The notes below the pieces were generated by a model. That model made no database searches, was not told the origin of the DNA, and saw only the letters and a program-made list of their open reading frames with translations. DNA of 64,000 bases from Acaryochloris sp. IP29b_bin.148 (GTDB taxonomy: Bacteria; Cyanobacteriota; Cyanobacteriia; Thermosynechococcales; Thermosynechococcaceae): contig NZ_JANQOY010000046.1 of NCBI RefSeq assembly GCF_028285565.1, forward strand, positions 1 to 64,000, given 5' to 3'. Positions within the stretch are counted from its first letter, which is position 1. Each line of letters starts with the position of its first letter. Of this stretch, positions 1 through 7,599 are shown one piece after another. The translations under genes were made by a program, and so were the position numbers.

Positions 1-198
1 GTTTATCGATGGTATACACATCGAGGAGGACTCTAATTCAATAGATCGCGAGAAGGTCGCCTGATGCTCTCTCATACACCACATTTGACTATATCTCCAC
101 TCCAGATGTTCTGAAGCTACTTGAATGCCCCAGTCTTTGGCTAGAATAAGATAATTATCGTTAGTTCAATCTTCAGGGTAAAGAGGTAATGGGCAAAG

Positions 199-423
199 AT
201 GCCCAAAAAGATCAAAGATTTGAAGCGGCTATTGCAAAAGGCAGGGTTTGTGTTGCTGCCCAAGCGGGGTAAAGGAAGCCACTCTTACTGGATTCATGAA
301 CTCTTGCCTAAGCCAGTTGTTTTGTCTGGCAAGGATGGTGGAGATGCAAAGCCCTATCAAGAGAAGCGAGTAGCCGAAGCCTTAGAGACTATAGATCAGC
401 TTCACAGGGAAGATGATAAATGA
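199..423 (+). CDS. hicA: HicA-type mRNA interferase toxin
   Basis: This 74-residue basic protein has the HicA layout: an N-terminal KDLKRLLQKAGF helix, a glycine/lysine-rich strand, and the GSHSYW motif whose histidine is the expected catalytic residue of the double-stranded RNA-binding-like fold. HicA toxins cleave mRNA and are neutralised by HicB. The stop overlaps the start of the next gene as ATGA (420-423), so toxin and antitoxin are translationally coupled in the usual hicA-hicB order. An AGAGG at 182-186 lies 12 bases before the ATG. The assignment is by motif and neighbour; activity is inferred. Confidence 0.85.
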   Translation: MPKKIKDLKRLLQKAGFVLLPKRGKGSHSYWIHELLPKPVVLSGKDGGDAKPYQEKRVAEALETIDQLHREDDK

Positions 424-626
424 AGTACAGCATTCTTATTCAGTGGTCTGACCCTGATCAGTCTTATATTGCAAGCTTGCCAGAGTGGGGAAGATTTGCA
501 TCAACTCACGGCGATACCTATGAAGAGGCGTTAGAAAATGCCAGGGAGGTTTTAGAGGATCTCATCTACGCCTATGAGAAGACGGGGAAACCATTACCGT
601 TACCGAAAGTTCTACGGGCTGCGTAA
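420..626 (+). CDS. hicB: HicB-family antitoxin, short form
   Basis: The 68-residue product opens with a beta strand (YSILIQWSDPDQSYIASLPE), followed by the TYEEALENAREVLEDLI helix, which is the partial RNase H-like fold of HicB. It ends soon after a KPLPLPK segment, so there is no room for the C-terminal helix-turn-helix or ribbon-helix-helix found in longer HicB proteins. This short form is common in cyanobacteria. It may neutralise HicA without binding DNA strongly itself. It overlaps hicA by four bases. The family call is firm; the lack of operator binding is inferred from length. Confidence 0.85.
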   Translation: MKYSILIQWSDPDQSYIASLPEWGRFASTHGDTYEEALENAREVLEDLIYAYEKTGKPLPLPKVLRAA

Positions 627-770
627 TAGAAATGTGATTTTATATTTTGGCTGCACGAAAGATGCAAAGCCTAATATATTGCTGCGTAGTTTTTTGATCG
701 TATTTATATTTATGATTAGATAATTATTTTTTTGATTTTTTAGTCATGTTATTTCATGCTTTCTTGATTT

Positions 771-798
771 TTGACTCATTCTTGACAAAGGATATACT
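771..798 (+). promoter_or_regulatory. Candidate sigma-70 promoter for the KAP-like NTPase gene
   Basis: TTGACT (771-776) and TATACT (793-798) are separated by 16 bases and lie about 40 bases before the ATG at 838. The surrounding 627-837 stretch is strongly AT-rich, and no Shine-Dalgarno sequence is visible before the ATG. The match is by eye only. Confidence 0.45.
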
Positions 799-837
799 GT
801 TTCTTGCTATAAAACCCAAAAAAATACACCAAAAACC

Positions 838-2535
838 ATGGAATTCAACTTTAAAGAATATAAATATGGGATGAGTAGGAAAGAGGCAGAAATAGCTTTA
901 GGAGAATTTTTAAAGTTGGACAATCCTGCCAAAATATTTGCAGTAAAAGGAGATTGGGGGGTTGGGAAAACACACTTGGTAAGAGATTTTCTATCACACG
1001 TTCAGAAAAGCTACTACTATGGTTCGGTTTTCGGAGTTTCAACTGTTGAAGATTTAAAGATGCAACTATGGAGCAATTTCAACTCAAATAGTGCAGTTAA
1101 TCATCAGAATAAAAAGTGGAGTCTTAGAGATATACTTCCAAGGGCTAATAAGAACTCCAAGGATTTAGGGCAGCTAGTGGAAGCATTTCCTAAAATGGAA
1201 GATTATGGAATTGGTTTTACGCCAGCATTAATTACACTATTTAGTAATTTTATAATCAACAGTTCGCTCCAAGATAAATTAATATGTATTGATGATATAG
1301 AGAGAAGAGAGCAAAGTCTTTCACTGAAAAATATTCTAGGATTTGTTGAGAATTTAGCAAAACATAAAAACTGTAAGATTATTATTATTTATAATGAAAA
1401 TAAAACAAACGAAGATCCAGAATCAAAAACAGTCTTGTCAGAATATAAAGAAAAAGTGATTGATTTTGAAATAAAATTAGATCCTAGCTTTGATGAAAAC
1501 TTTTTTATAGGTTTTGGTGAAGGTGATCCTGACAAAGATTTAGTATTAGATTATTTCTCTAAAACAAGCACTAAAATTAATAACATTAGAGTACTTAATA
1601 AAATAAAGCTGAACATAGACAAGCTTAGACCAAGCATCAAAGATTTCTTGCCAGAAGTTCGAAAAAAAATTATCGATGAAGTTATCTTTATGACGCTGGC
1701 AAAATTTGACATTAGATTTCAAGTAGACCTTGATGCTTTAATGTCAATTGGTAGTTTTCAAAATACCTTCAATCAAGGTAGAGAGCCTGAAAGAGAACTG
1801 TACCTAAATGCTATTAATTTGGGGTACACTGGGACGATTGTCAGCGATGAAATATTTCGATTAATAGAAACATATATTTGTAATTATAAGACGATTAATA
1901 TAGAGGGTAAAAAGCTTAATGATATAGAAGAAAATCATAAAATCGATCAAAAGTTAACTGAGGCTTATGCACCATATTCAGAATCTTTTGAGGCTTGTGA
2001 AAAAGATCTTCACAAGAGCTTAAATGCTTTTCTTGAAGAAAATAATAAATTCTTGAGCTTTCAAAAGATTGTAGGCCTTAAAGATATTTCTTGTGCTGTG
2101 AATCTAGACATTGAACACTACTGGAATAAATGGTTTGAATATCATATTAATCAAGCAAAAGATCTGGAGGAATTATATGATCTTCAGTCAATTCTTGAAG
2201 CAGGTGAATTTATCATAAATAGTAGTCTCCATGCCGATCTTTATCATAAAATTTCTCGCTTTTCGAAAGAGATAAGTATTGATTCAGTTTTGATTAAAAT
2301 TGTAGAAGAACGAGGATGGTCTCAACGAGATGCTCACTATTTAGATAGTCAGACCTTGGATCAGTGGAAAGAATGGCTTCTAGTTAGGGATCCTGATAAA
2401 GTCTATATGATTCGCAAAGGTTTAGAGATGCCAGGTAAATCTTCTCAAACTTTAAAGCAGGCTATCATTGAACTAGCTCAAGATAGTGATTTAAATAAAA
2501 TGAGAGCTGAGAAACTATATAAAATTTCTCTATAG
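838..2535 (+). CDS. KAP-like P-loop NTPase, AT-rich accessory gene
   Basis: This 565-residue protein has a clear Walker A motif (GDWGVGKT, residues 38-45) and a hydrophobic Walker B ending in acidic residues (LICIDDIE, 148-155). A following strand, KIIIIYNENK, fits a sensor-1 position. The DDIER pattern is typical of KAP and related STAND-like P-loop ATPases found in phage-defence and membrane-associated systems. The C-terminal 350 residues are helical and show no motif I recognise; there is no obvious transmembrane segment. Base composition is far more AT-rich than the genes from 23 kb onward, suggesting acquisition. It sits next to hicAB. A defence role is inference from class and context. 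Confidence 0.65.
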   Translation: MEFNFKEYKYGMSRKEAEIALGEFLKLDNPAKIFAVKGDWGVGKTHLVRDFLSHVQKSYYYGSVFGVSTVEDLKMQLWSNFNSNSAVNHQNKKWSLRDILPRANKNSKDLGQLVEAFPKMEDYGIGFTPALITLFSNFIINSSLQDKLICIDDIERREQSLSLKNILGFVENLAKHKNCKIIIIYNENKTNEDPESKTVLSEYKEKVIDFEIKLDPSFDENFFIGFGEGDPDKDLVLDYFSKTSTKINNIRVLNKIKLNIDKLRPSIKDFLPEVRKKIIDEVIFMTLAKFDIRFQVDLDALMSIGSFQNTFNQGREPERELYLNAINLGYTGTIVSDEIFRLIETYICNYKTINIEGKKLNDIEENHKIDQKLTEAYAPYSESFEACEKDLHKSLNAFLEENNKFLSFQKIVGLKDISCAVNLDIEHYWNKWFEYHINQAKDLEELYDLQSILEAGEFIINSSLHADLYHKISRFSKEISIDSVLIKIVEERGWSQRDAHYLDSQTLDQWKEWLLVRDPDKVYMIRKGLEMPGKSSQTLKQAIIELAQDSDLNKMRAEKLYKISL

Positions 2536-2713
2536 AGAAACTTAATTGCGCCACCTTAAGAAACTGATATATCAATTGATTTTGAAACAGTCTCAATCTT
2601 AGAGGAGTAAATCAAAATCTATAGGCTTGAACAGTAAATCTCAACGAAGCCTTATCTCTGTAAGAGCTAGTACCGATGCGGGAAGCCTGAGGTTATGTCA
2701 GCTAACAAAAGTT

Positions 2714-4096
2714 ATGTTTGAGCAATCCCATCGCCAGGCCGGAGATTTAATCGCTGAACGATACCGCCTTCTTTCTGTACTCGGTAAAGGAGGGGCTGGC
2801 ATTACCTATGCTGCAGAAGATATTTATACCCAACAGGAGTTTGCCCTCAAAGAACTATCTCTAAAGGGCATGGGAGACTGGAAACAGCTAGAACTGTTTG
2901 AGCGCGAAGCCAAGGTTTTGTCTCAGCTCGATCATCCAGCCATTCCCAACTATATCGACTACTTTCAAACCGATACAGAAGAAGATCGGTGGTTCTATAT
3001 CGTTCAGGAATTAGCCCCCGGTCAATCCTTAGCAGACTTGGTGAAAGAAGGATGGCGGGCGAGTCAAGCTGAAGTGCGTCAGTTAGCCTTACAGATTCTG
3101 GATATTCTGAAATACTTACATGAGCTAACCCCACCGATTATTCATCGGGATATTAAACCGCAAAATATTATTCGCAGTGAAGACGGTCAGATTTACTTGG
3201 TGGACTTCGGTGCCGTTCAAAATGTCTACCACAATACGATGGTAGGGAGTACGGTGGTAGGCACCTATGGCTATATGGCCCCTGAGCATTTCCGGGGGAA
3301 AGCCGTTCCCGCTACTGATTTGTACTCTCTCGGGGCAACGCTGCTGTTTCTGTTGACCCACTGCTCCCCTGCTGACTTGCCGCAAAAGCGGCTCAAGATC
3401 GATTTTCGCCAAGCCGTGCAGCTTAAGCCAGACTTCGCAGATTGGCTCGATCATCTGCTGGAACCTGCTGTGGAGGATCGGCTGGCCTCGGCCCAAGAAG
3501 CGATTGATTGGCTGAAAGCTCCTCCGCACCGTTCGCCCCACTCAGCCATTGCCCCACCCAAAGCCAAAGCCCTGCGGCGACAACCGATGGGCAGTAAGGT
3601 TAAGCTACAACGCACAAGGACCCATCTAAACGTTGACATTCCCCCTATTGGTTTACGGGGAGAAACCTTGGGAATTGGCTGTTTCGCTGTGTTTTGGAAT
3701 GGGTTTATTTTTGTATGGACTGCAGGTGCCCTTGCGGCTGGCGCTCCTTTTATATTTCCCTTATTTTCCATTCCGTTTTGGATTGTCGGTCTCGGCATGG
3801 CAGGGGCAACCATCTTTGGGATGGCTGGACGCACCCAATTAGTTATTAATCCACAAACCTTTGAGTTAGTTTGGCAAGTCAAGTCTTTAGGGCTTCGATA
3901 TCGGCGCAGTGGCCGCACAGAAGATATCGAAGGTATTAGGCTGACCACGGCTTATACCAGTAATGATCGCCCTGTTAAAGGCTGCACTCTACTGGAAGGC
4001 GTTAACTCCCATAAATTTGGCACTATGCTTAGTCCTAGTGAAAAAGCCTGGCTAGTGGAAGAAATTGGTGATTTTTTGATGTCTCAACAGGGCTGA
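2714..4096 (+). CDS. Membrane-anchored Ser/Thr protein kinase
   Basis: The N-terminal ~280 residues form a complete Hanks-type kinase: glycine loop GKGGAG (24-29), catalytic Lys46 in FALKEL, catalytic loop HRDIKPQN (144-151), DFG (164-166) and the GTYGYMAPE activation-segment end (183-191). After a basic, Pro-rich linker, a C-terminal region carries one or two hydrophobic segments (roughly residues 328-380) and a short cytosolic tail. This cyanobacterial architecture places the kinase on a membrane. I chose the ATG at 2714, which gives 460 residues and starts just before the kinase fold. An upstream in-frame TTG at 2627 would add 29 residues without kinase similarity. A truncated copy of the same N-terminus follows at 4193. 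Confidence 0.88.
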   Translation: MFEQSHRQAGDLIAERYRLLSVLGKGGAGITYAAEDIYTQQEFALKELSLKGMGDWKQLELFEREAKVLSQLDHPAIPNYIDYFQTDTEEDRWFYIVQELAPGQSLADLVKEGWRASQAEVRQLALQILDILKYLHELTPPIIHRDIKPQNIIRSEDGQIYLVDFGAVQNVYHNTMVGSTVVGTYGYMAPEHFRGKAVPATDLYSLGATLLFLLTHCSPADLPQKRLKIDFRQAVQLKPDFADWLDHLLEPAVEDRLASAQEAIDWLKAPPHRSPHSAIAPPKAKALRRQPMGSKVKLQRTRTHLNVDIPPIGLRGETLGIGCFAVFWNGFIFVWTAGALAAGAPFIFPLFSIPFWIVGLGMAGATIFGMAGRTQLVINPQTFELVWQVKSLGLRYRRSGRTEDIEGIRLTTAYTSNDRPVKGCTLLEGVNSHKFGTMLSPSEKAWLVEEIGDFLMSQQG

Positions 4097-4192
4097 ATGA
4101 TTAACTGGAAAACGGCTGATTGCTCTAGCGCACTCATCTATATATTGCGCTCAAGACACAATGGAAGCATTGCGTTGTTAACTTAGCGCTTT

Positions 4193-4306
4193 ATGATTAC
4201 GCAAATTTCACACCAGATTGGCGACCTTATCGCTGGACGGCATCGTGTTCAATCTATTTTGGAACAGGGTAGCACTGGCATCCCCTTCGATCGAGAGGTG
4301 GAATAG
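4193..4306 (+). pseudogene. N-terminal remnant of a second Ser/Thr kinase
   Basis: An ATG at 4193 opens 37 codons that resemble the start of the upstream kinase. IGDLIAGRHRVQSILEQGSTGI aligns with AGDLIAERYRLLSVLGKGGAGI, including the position of the glycine loop. The frame then meets TAG at 4304-4306, and no kinase motifs follow in any frame up to 4811. The likely origin is a tandem duplication (or an independent paralogue) that lost everything after the P-loop. It is non-functional as a kinase. Whether the stub is transcribed is unknown. Confidence 0.6.
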
Positions 4307-4811
4307 AGATTCATAATCTCGAACTCCAACACTCGTGTTTAGAAACACATTCAGACGCTAGTTTTGAGTTTTATATTTAATAAATCTCCTGCATTTATCT
4401 AGAAAGAATATAAAAAGTGAAAACGATAACTAAAGAAAGTGAAGATCTCGAGAGCTTCTAGAATAAAACATTGACGAATTCAGTCATTTCATTGGCTTAA
4501 AACATTAGCTTCAAGCCATACCAAAACACCTCTGTAATTGCAACACAGAGAATGCCAGAGCCATAATATCAAGCAAGAAAGCGAGCATTATTTTTTTCTT
4601 GCTTCATTCACTCAATTCCTAAGGCCGAAAATATTTTTCAGATATAAATAAAAATATATTACGCTTCCCTTTTTATTTAGATAGCCTGCGTAGTAATTTG
4701 CACTTGTGCTGCAAGGAAAAATGAGTCTTTTTAAGCAGTACTTGAATTTTATTTCGAAATACACAAGATCTAATTTTTCTAGTGTTCACTCCGTAAAATG
4801 AAGGAGCATTC
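4307..4811. other. Gene-free AT-rich spacer with one hairpin
   Basis: No reading frame with recognisable content is present. A perfect 10-base inverted repeat, AAGCAAGAAA (4571-4580) and TTTCTTGCTT (4595-4604), has a T run inside the right arm and could end transcripts from the kinase side. AAGGAG (4802-4807) just before the ATG at 4812 is a good ribosome binding site for the next gene. Confidence 0.5.
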
Positions 4812-5861
4812 ATGAGTATTTTTACTGTCAGCAATACCAACGACAATGGTTCGGGTTCCCTCAGACAAGCTATCGAAGAAGCAAATGCTACGCCAGGGGC
4901 GGATCAAATTGAATTTGATCCGCTGTTAAAGGGACAAGAAATTACTCTTACAAGTGGTGAGCTAGACATTAGCGATGACCTAGATATTAGTGGTGGTAAA
5001 AACATCACCATTAACGGCAATCATTCTGCTCGTATTTTCACAATTGATGATTTTGATCCAACCACTCAAATCGAAGTCAGCATCGATCGATTAAAGCTAA
5101 CAGGGGGAAGCTCTAGTGAAGGAGGGGGGGCTATCAACAATGCTGAAAACTTAAAGATCTCTCGTAGTAAAATTATTGACAATGAAAACACGAGTTTAGA
5201 ACCCACGGATGGCGGCGGTGCGATTCGAAACGCCGATACGGGTCGCTTAGAAATAGACCAAAGTTTAATTGCCAAAAATCAGTCCAGTGCCTTTGGGGGT
5301 GGCATCACTAATTTTGGTGAATTGGAGGTCAGTGACAGCATTATTTTTGGTAATGAAGTAACTGGCGGTGGCGGTGGGGGCATTGATAATCGCGGTAGCT
5401 TAGCTCATATCTCAGGTACGATCATCGCTAAAAACGTTAATACCGTTAATCCTGCCGGTGGTTTTGGGAATGGAACGCCTGACAGTACAACGATAGTCGA
5501 AGACTCATTAATTACAGGGAATCAGGCCACTGACGGTGCCGGATTTTTTGTGAATGCAGGGAAGGTCGAACTCATCGACAGCTTAGTTGTCAAAAACCAA
5601 GCTCAGAATAATGGTGGCGGTGCAGCACTCGCTGAGGGGGCGATTCTAGAAATAGATAGCAGTTTGATTGCGTTTAATCGTGCTGAACTCAATGGGGGGG
5701 GGCTTGCCAACCTAGGGGGAAATGTCACCCTTGTCAGTAGTAAAGTTTTTGGCAATGAAGCTCTGACTGGAGACGGAGGCGGCATCTTTAATGACGGTGG
5801 TTCCCTAGATTTGAATTCGAGCTTTATTGTGGCCAACACCCCCAATAACGGAATTGGGTAG
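4812..5861 (+). CDS. Right-handed beta-helix repeat protein with poly-G tracts
   Basis: The 349-residue product begins with FTVSNTNDNGSGSLRQAIEEAN, the hallmark start of cyanobacterial adhesin/parallel beta-helix proteins. It continues with about ten repeats of a GGG-x-I-x-N/SSLI-x-x-N type (for example GGAIRNADTGRLEIDQSLIAKN). There is no N-terminal signal peptide and no autotransporter or anchoring domain, so export, if any, must use another route. The end is abrupt (ANTPNNGIG). AAGGAG five bases before the ATG supports the start. Two in-frame homopolymers, G7 at 5124-5130 and G9 at 5694-5702, could permit slippage. The fold assignment is sound; function is unknown. Confidence 0.7.
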   Translation: MSIFTVSNTNDNGSGSLRQAIEEANATPGADQIEFDPLLKGQEITLTSGELDISDDLDISGGKNITINGNHSARIFTIDDFDPTTQIEVSIDRLKLTGGSSSEGGGAINNAENLKISRSKIIDNENTSLEPTDGGGAIRNADTGRLEIDQSLIAKNQSSAFGGGITNFGELEVSDSIIFGNEVTGGGGGGIDNRGSLAHISGTIIAKNVNTVNPAGGFGNGTPDSTTIVEDSLITGNQATDGAGFFVNAGKVELIDSLVVKNQAQNNGGGAALAEGAILEIDSSLIAFNRAELNGGGLANLGGNVTLVSSKVFGNEALTGDGGGIFNDGGSLDLNSSFIVANTPNNGIG

Positions 5862-5993
5862 TTTAGTTGGATAGTTTAGTGAGATGATCTCAGTCCCCTA
5901 TATTTGGGAAACTCAATAAATTGGGGGACTGAAGATATTCATACGGATGTACCTTATCGTTCAGTTAAAAGTTGGAAGGCTTTGGAAAGCGAA

Positions 5994-6030
5994 GAAAAAA
6001 AGACACCCTCTTCTGCCTCAAGAGAGTGTC
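5994..6030 (-). terminator. Intrinsic terminator of the psbE-psbFY operon
   Basis: Read on the minus strand, GACACTCTCTT (6030-6020) pairs with AAGAGGGTGTC (6012-6002) through one G-T wobble, with a short loop, followed by a T-rich run (6001-5994). It lies 24 bases beyond the psbFY stop codon, so the operon ends here and contains no psbL or psbJ. Confidence 0.8.
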
Positions 6031-6053
6031 AAGCTAGCGTCGTTTTGCCAAAC

Positions 6054-6356
6054 TTAGTCCCGTTGTAAGACTTCTTGAATCTCTTGAAGAGTAGGACCGC
6101 CAAAGAAAATAACATTCCAAAGGATCGAGAATAAAATCGGTGCCAACACTAGGACAAGCCGGAGGTCTAGTCCAGCAATCACCTGGGGAGCGACTGCCTC
6201 ATAGATGTCACTACGGTTGATAAACTGCATGGATGCGATCGCACCGATAAACCACACCAATGGCACTCCCAAGGTGTGAACGGCCAACCACCGAACCGTA
6301 TAAATGGGATATTTCTGTTGCTTCTGAGGACGCTGAAGCTGGGTTCTAGCTGTCAT
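6054..6356 (-). CDS. psbF: Cytochrome b559 beta subunit fused to a PsbY-like helix
   Basis: Residues 15-48 match Psb[18 protein letters not shown] and [12 protein letters not shown], with His27 as the expected heme ligand. Normal PsbF is about 44 residues, but this product is 100. After a ~14-residue linker, residues 63-98 ([19 protein letters not shown], then a [12 protein letters not shown] tail) look like PsbY, a single-helix PSII subunit that packs beside cytochrome b559. PsbF runs stroma to lumen and PsbY lumen to stroma, so the fusion is topologically sensible. Translation is led by an AGGAG that overlaps the psbE stop. The PsbF part is certain; the PsbY part is a motif-level judgement. 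Confidence 0.85.
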   Translation of the reverse strand: MTARTQLQRPQKQQKYPIYTVRWLAVHTLGVPLVWFIGAIASMQFINRSDIYEAVAPQVIAGLDLRLVLVLAPILFSILWNVIFFGGPTLQEIQEVLQRD

Positions 6357-6368
6357 ATCTAATTTCTC

Positions 6369-6641
6369 CTAGTTATTAGCGTCAGGATTGAGTTTGAACT
6401 GGCGAAAATCATTGATTTGCTGTTTGCCAGCATACCGATCCGTCACAATTTGAATCTGAGACTCAGATTGAGAGAAATATTCATTAGGGCGAGGTGTCCC
6501 AAATACATCGTAAGCAAGCCCAGTACTGACAAAGAACCAACCCGAGATAAAAATAGCTGGAATATTAATAACATGGAGCTTCCAGAAGGATAAATCGGTG
6601 ATTATCTCGCCAAATGGACGTTCACCAGTTCTACCTGACAT
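6369..6641 (-). CDS. psbE: Cytochrome b559 alpha subunit, divergent copy
   Basis: This 90-residue protein keeps the PsbE framework: [12 protein letters not shown], the heme-ligand helix [15 protein letters not shown] with His23, then [20 protein letters not shown] and a lumenal tail. It is slightly longer than the usual 81-84 residues and differs from the canonical sequence in the N-terminal helix ([10 protein letters not shown] for the usual RYWVIHSIT). It is first in a two-gene operon with psbFY and has an AGGAG ribosome site six bases before the ATG. The expected psbL and psbJ do not follow. It may be a specialised paralogue; whether a standard psbEFLJ operon exists elsewhere cannot be seen here. 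Confidence 0.9.
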   Translation of the reverse strand: MSGRTGERPFGEIITDLSFWKLHVINIPAIFISGWFFVSTGLAYDVFGTPRPNEYFSQSESQIQIVTDRYAGKQQINDFRQFKLNPDANN

Positions 6642-6660
6642 AACCGTCTCCTAACTTAAT

Positions 6661-6675
6661 TGAGAATAATTCTTA
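6661..6675. promoter_or_regulatory. Candidate Fur/PerR-type 7-1-7 operator
   Basis: TGAGAATAATTCTTA is a 7-1-7 inverted repeat: TGAGAAT, one base, ATTCTTA, with six of seven pairs symmetric. It agrees with the Fur-family pattern TGATAAT-N-ATTATCA at 11 of 14 positions. It covers the start point expected from the promoter next to it and lies 20 bases before the psbE ATG, a typical repressor position. A Fur-family gene lies 400 bases away. Binding is inferred. Confidence 0.5.
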
Positions 6676-6678
6676 CTC

Positions 6679-6707
6679 AGAATACTACTATTGATATTAA
6701 TTTTCAA
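6679..6707 (-). promoter_or_regulatory. Candidate promoter of psbE-psbFY
   Basis: On the minus strand, TTGAAA (6707-6702) and TATTCT (6684-6679) are 17 bases apart, with the predicted start near 6672, inside the Fur-like box. A second inverted repeat, TATTGA...TCAATA (6689-6709), overlaps the -35 region. Confidence 0.5.
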
Positions 6708-6709
6708 TA

Positions 6710-7082
6710 AAGAAAAGGATAGAATTTCTGTTATATCTAAGAAGTCAGATAAGTAAAAGCTATAAATGGCAGTACTCTAAACTGATTGGCTCATAAGCTC
6801 ATCCTCACTTTTAGCCATTAGATAACCAATTAATCGGTAACGATTATTATTTCTATTGAGAATTGTTGTAAATTTGGAAACATACTGAACCAACCTATAG
6901 CTCAGTGAAGCCGTGCAGTCATGATTGGCGTCTAAAGCTGGATATGACATTGATACTCCCTGTTTGAATTATCAAGTCGAGGACTTCTAATTCATAGATA
7001 GGTCTCGCAAAACATTGATCCCCGCTTAGCGAATCAGCGATTACCCCAAGTCCTCAGGCAAATTACCCCATTAGAATGGTGC
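6710..7082. other. Spacer between the divergent psbE and fur genes
   Basis: No coding content is visible. The stretch must hold the fur promoter, but I could not fix a convincing -10/-35 pair. An AT-rich run at 6841-6875 (CGATTATTATTTC and neighbours) loosely resembles Fur hexamers but is not symmetric enough to call. Confidence 0.4.
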
Positions 7083-7532
7083 ATGTATACTACTAGTTCA
7101 CTCAAAGCAGAATTAAATGAGAAAGGCTGGCGACTCACCCCACAACGGGAAATTATCTTGACGGCCTTTCAAGACTTACCAAAAGGTCAACATCTCAGCG
7201 CAGAAGACCTCTATGAGCTGTTACTGAAAAAAGGAACACCCATCAGTCTCTCGACGATATATCGCAATACCAAGCTGATGTCCCATATGGGGATTTTACG
7301 GGAATTGGAATTTGCGGAAGGGCACAAGCACTATGAATTGAATCAACCCTACCCCAACCACCACCATCACCTTATTTGCGTGAAATGCAATCAAACCATT
7401 GAATTTAGGAGCGATTCGATCCTGAAAGTGGGTAAAACCAAGGCAAAGCAAGCAGGTTTCCACCTACTAGATTGCCAGTTGACCATTCATGCCATTTGTC
7501 CCCCCTGTCAAACCCCCACTTACTCTGAATAA
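7083..7532 (+). CDS. Fur-family metal/peroxide-responsive repressor
   Basis: The 149-residue protein is a full Fur-family regulator. A winged helix comes first (GWRLTPQREIIL and SLSTIYRNTKLM, recognition helix about residues 55-68). The dimerisation domain follows with the HHHH metal motif (93-96) and two CxxC pairs (C99-C102, C139-C142) for structural zinc. The closing LLDCQLTIHAICPPC segment resembles the cyanobacterial PerR/FurC branch as I remember it, but Fur proper cannot be excluded. Its placement between a psbE paralogue with a Fur-like box and a ferritin-like gene suggests it controls both neighbours. It may sense iron or peroxide. Confidence 0.9.
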   Translation: MYTTSSLKAELNEKGWRLTPQREIILTAFQDLPKGQHLSAEDLYELLLKKGTPISLSTIYRNTKLMSHMGILRELEFAEGHKHYELNQPYPNHHHHLICVKCNQTIEFRSDSILKVGKTKAKQAGFHLLDCQLTIHAICPPCQTPTYSE

Positions 7533-7561
7533 CAATATCCTTGCTGTTCTGGGAGCATTAA

Positions 7562-7592
7562 CGTTACGCTCATTAATAATGAAGATGTAACG
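7562..7592. promoter_or_regulatory. Nested inverted repeat before the ferritin-like gene
   Basis: A perfect 6-1-6 repeat, TCATTAATAATGA (7570-7582), sits inside an outer pair CGTTAC (7562-7567) and GTAACG (7587-7592). It ends eight bases before the ATG at 7600, and no Shine-Dalgarno is visible between. It could be an operator for the adjacent Fur-family regulator or a leader hairpin that limits translation. Confidence 0.45.
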
Positions 7593-7599
7593 ACTATTT

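Noticed and set aside
3451-3948. 165-codon minus-strand frame inside the Ser/Thr kinase gene
   Set aside because: It is antisense to clear kinase and membrane coding sequence, Pro/Arg-rich from reverse-complement codons, with no motif.
6841-6875. A second Fur-like box before the fur gene
   Set aside because: The AT-rich hexamer-like run is not symmetric around any centre, unlike the box at 6661.
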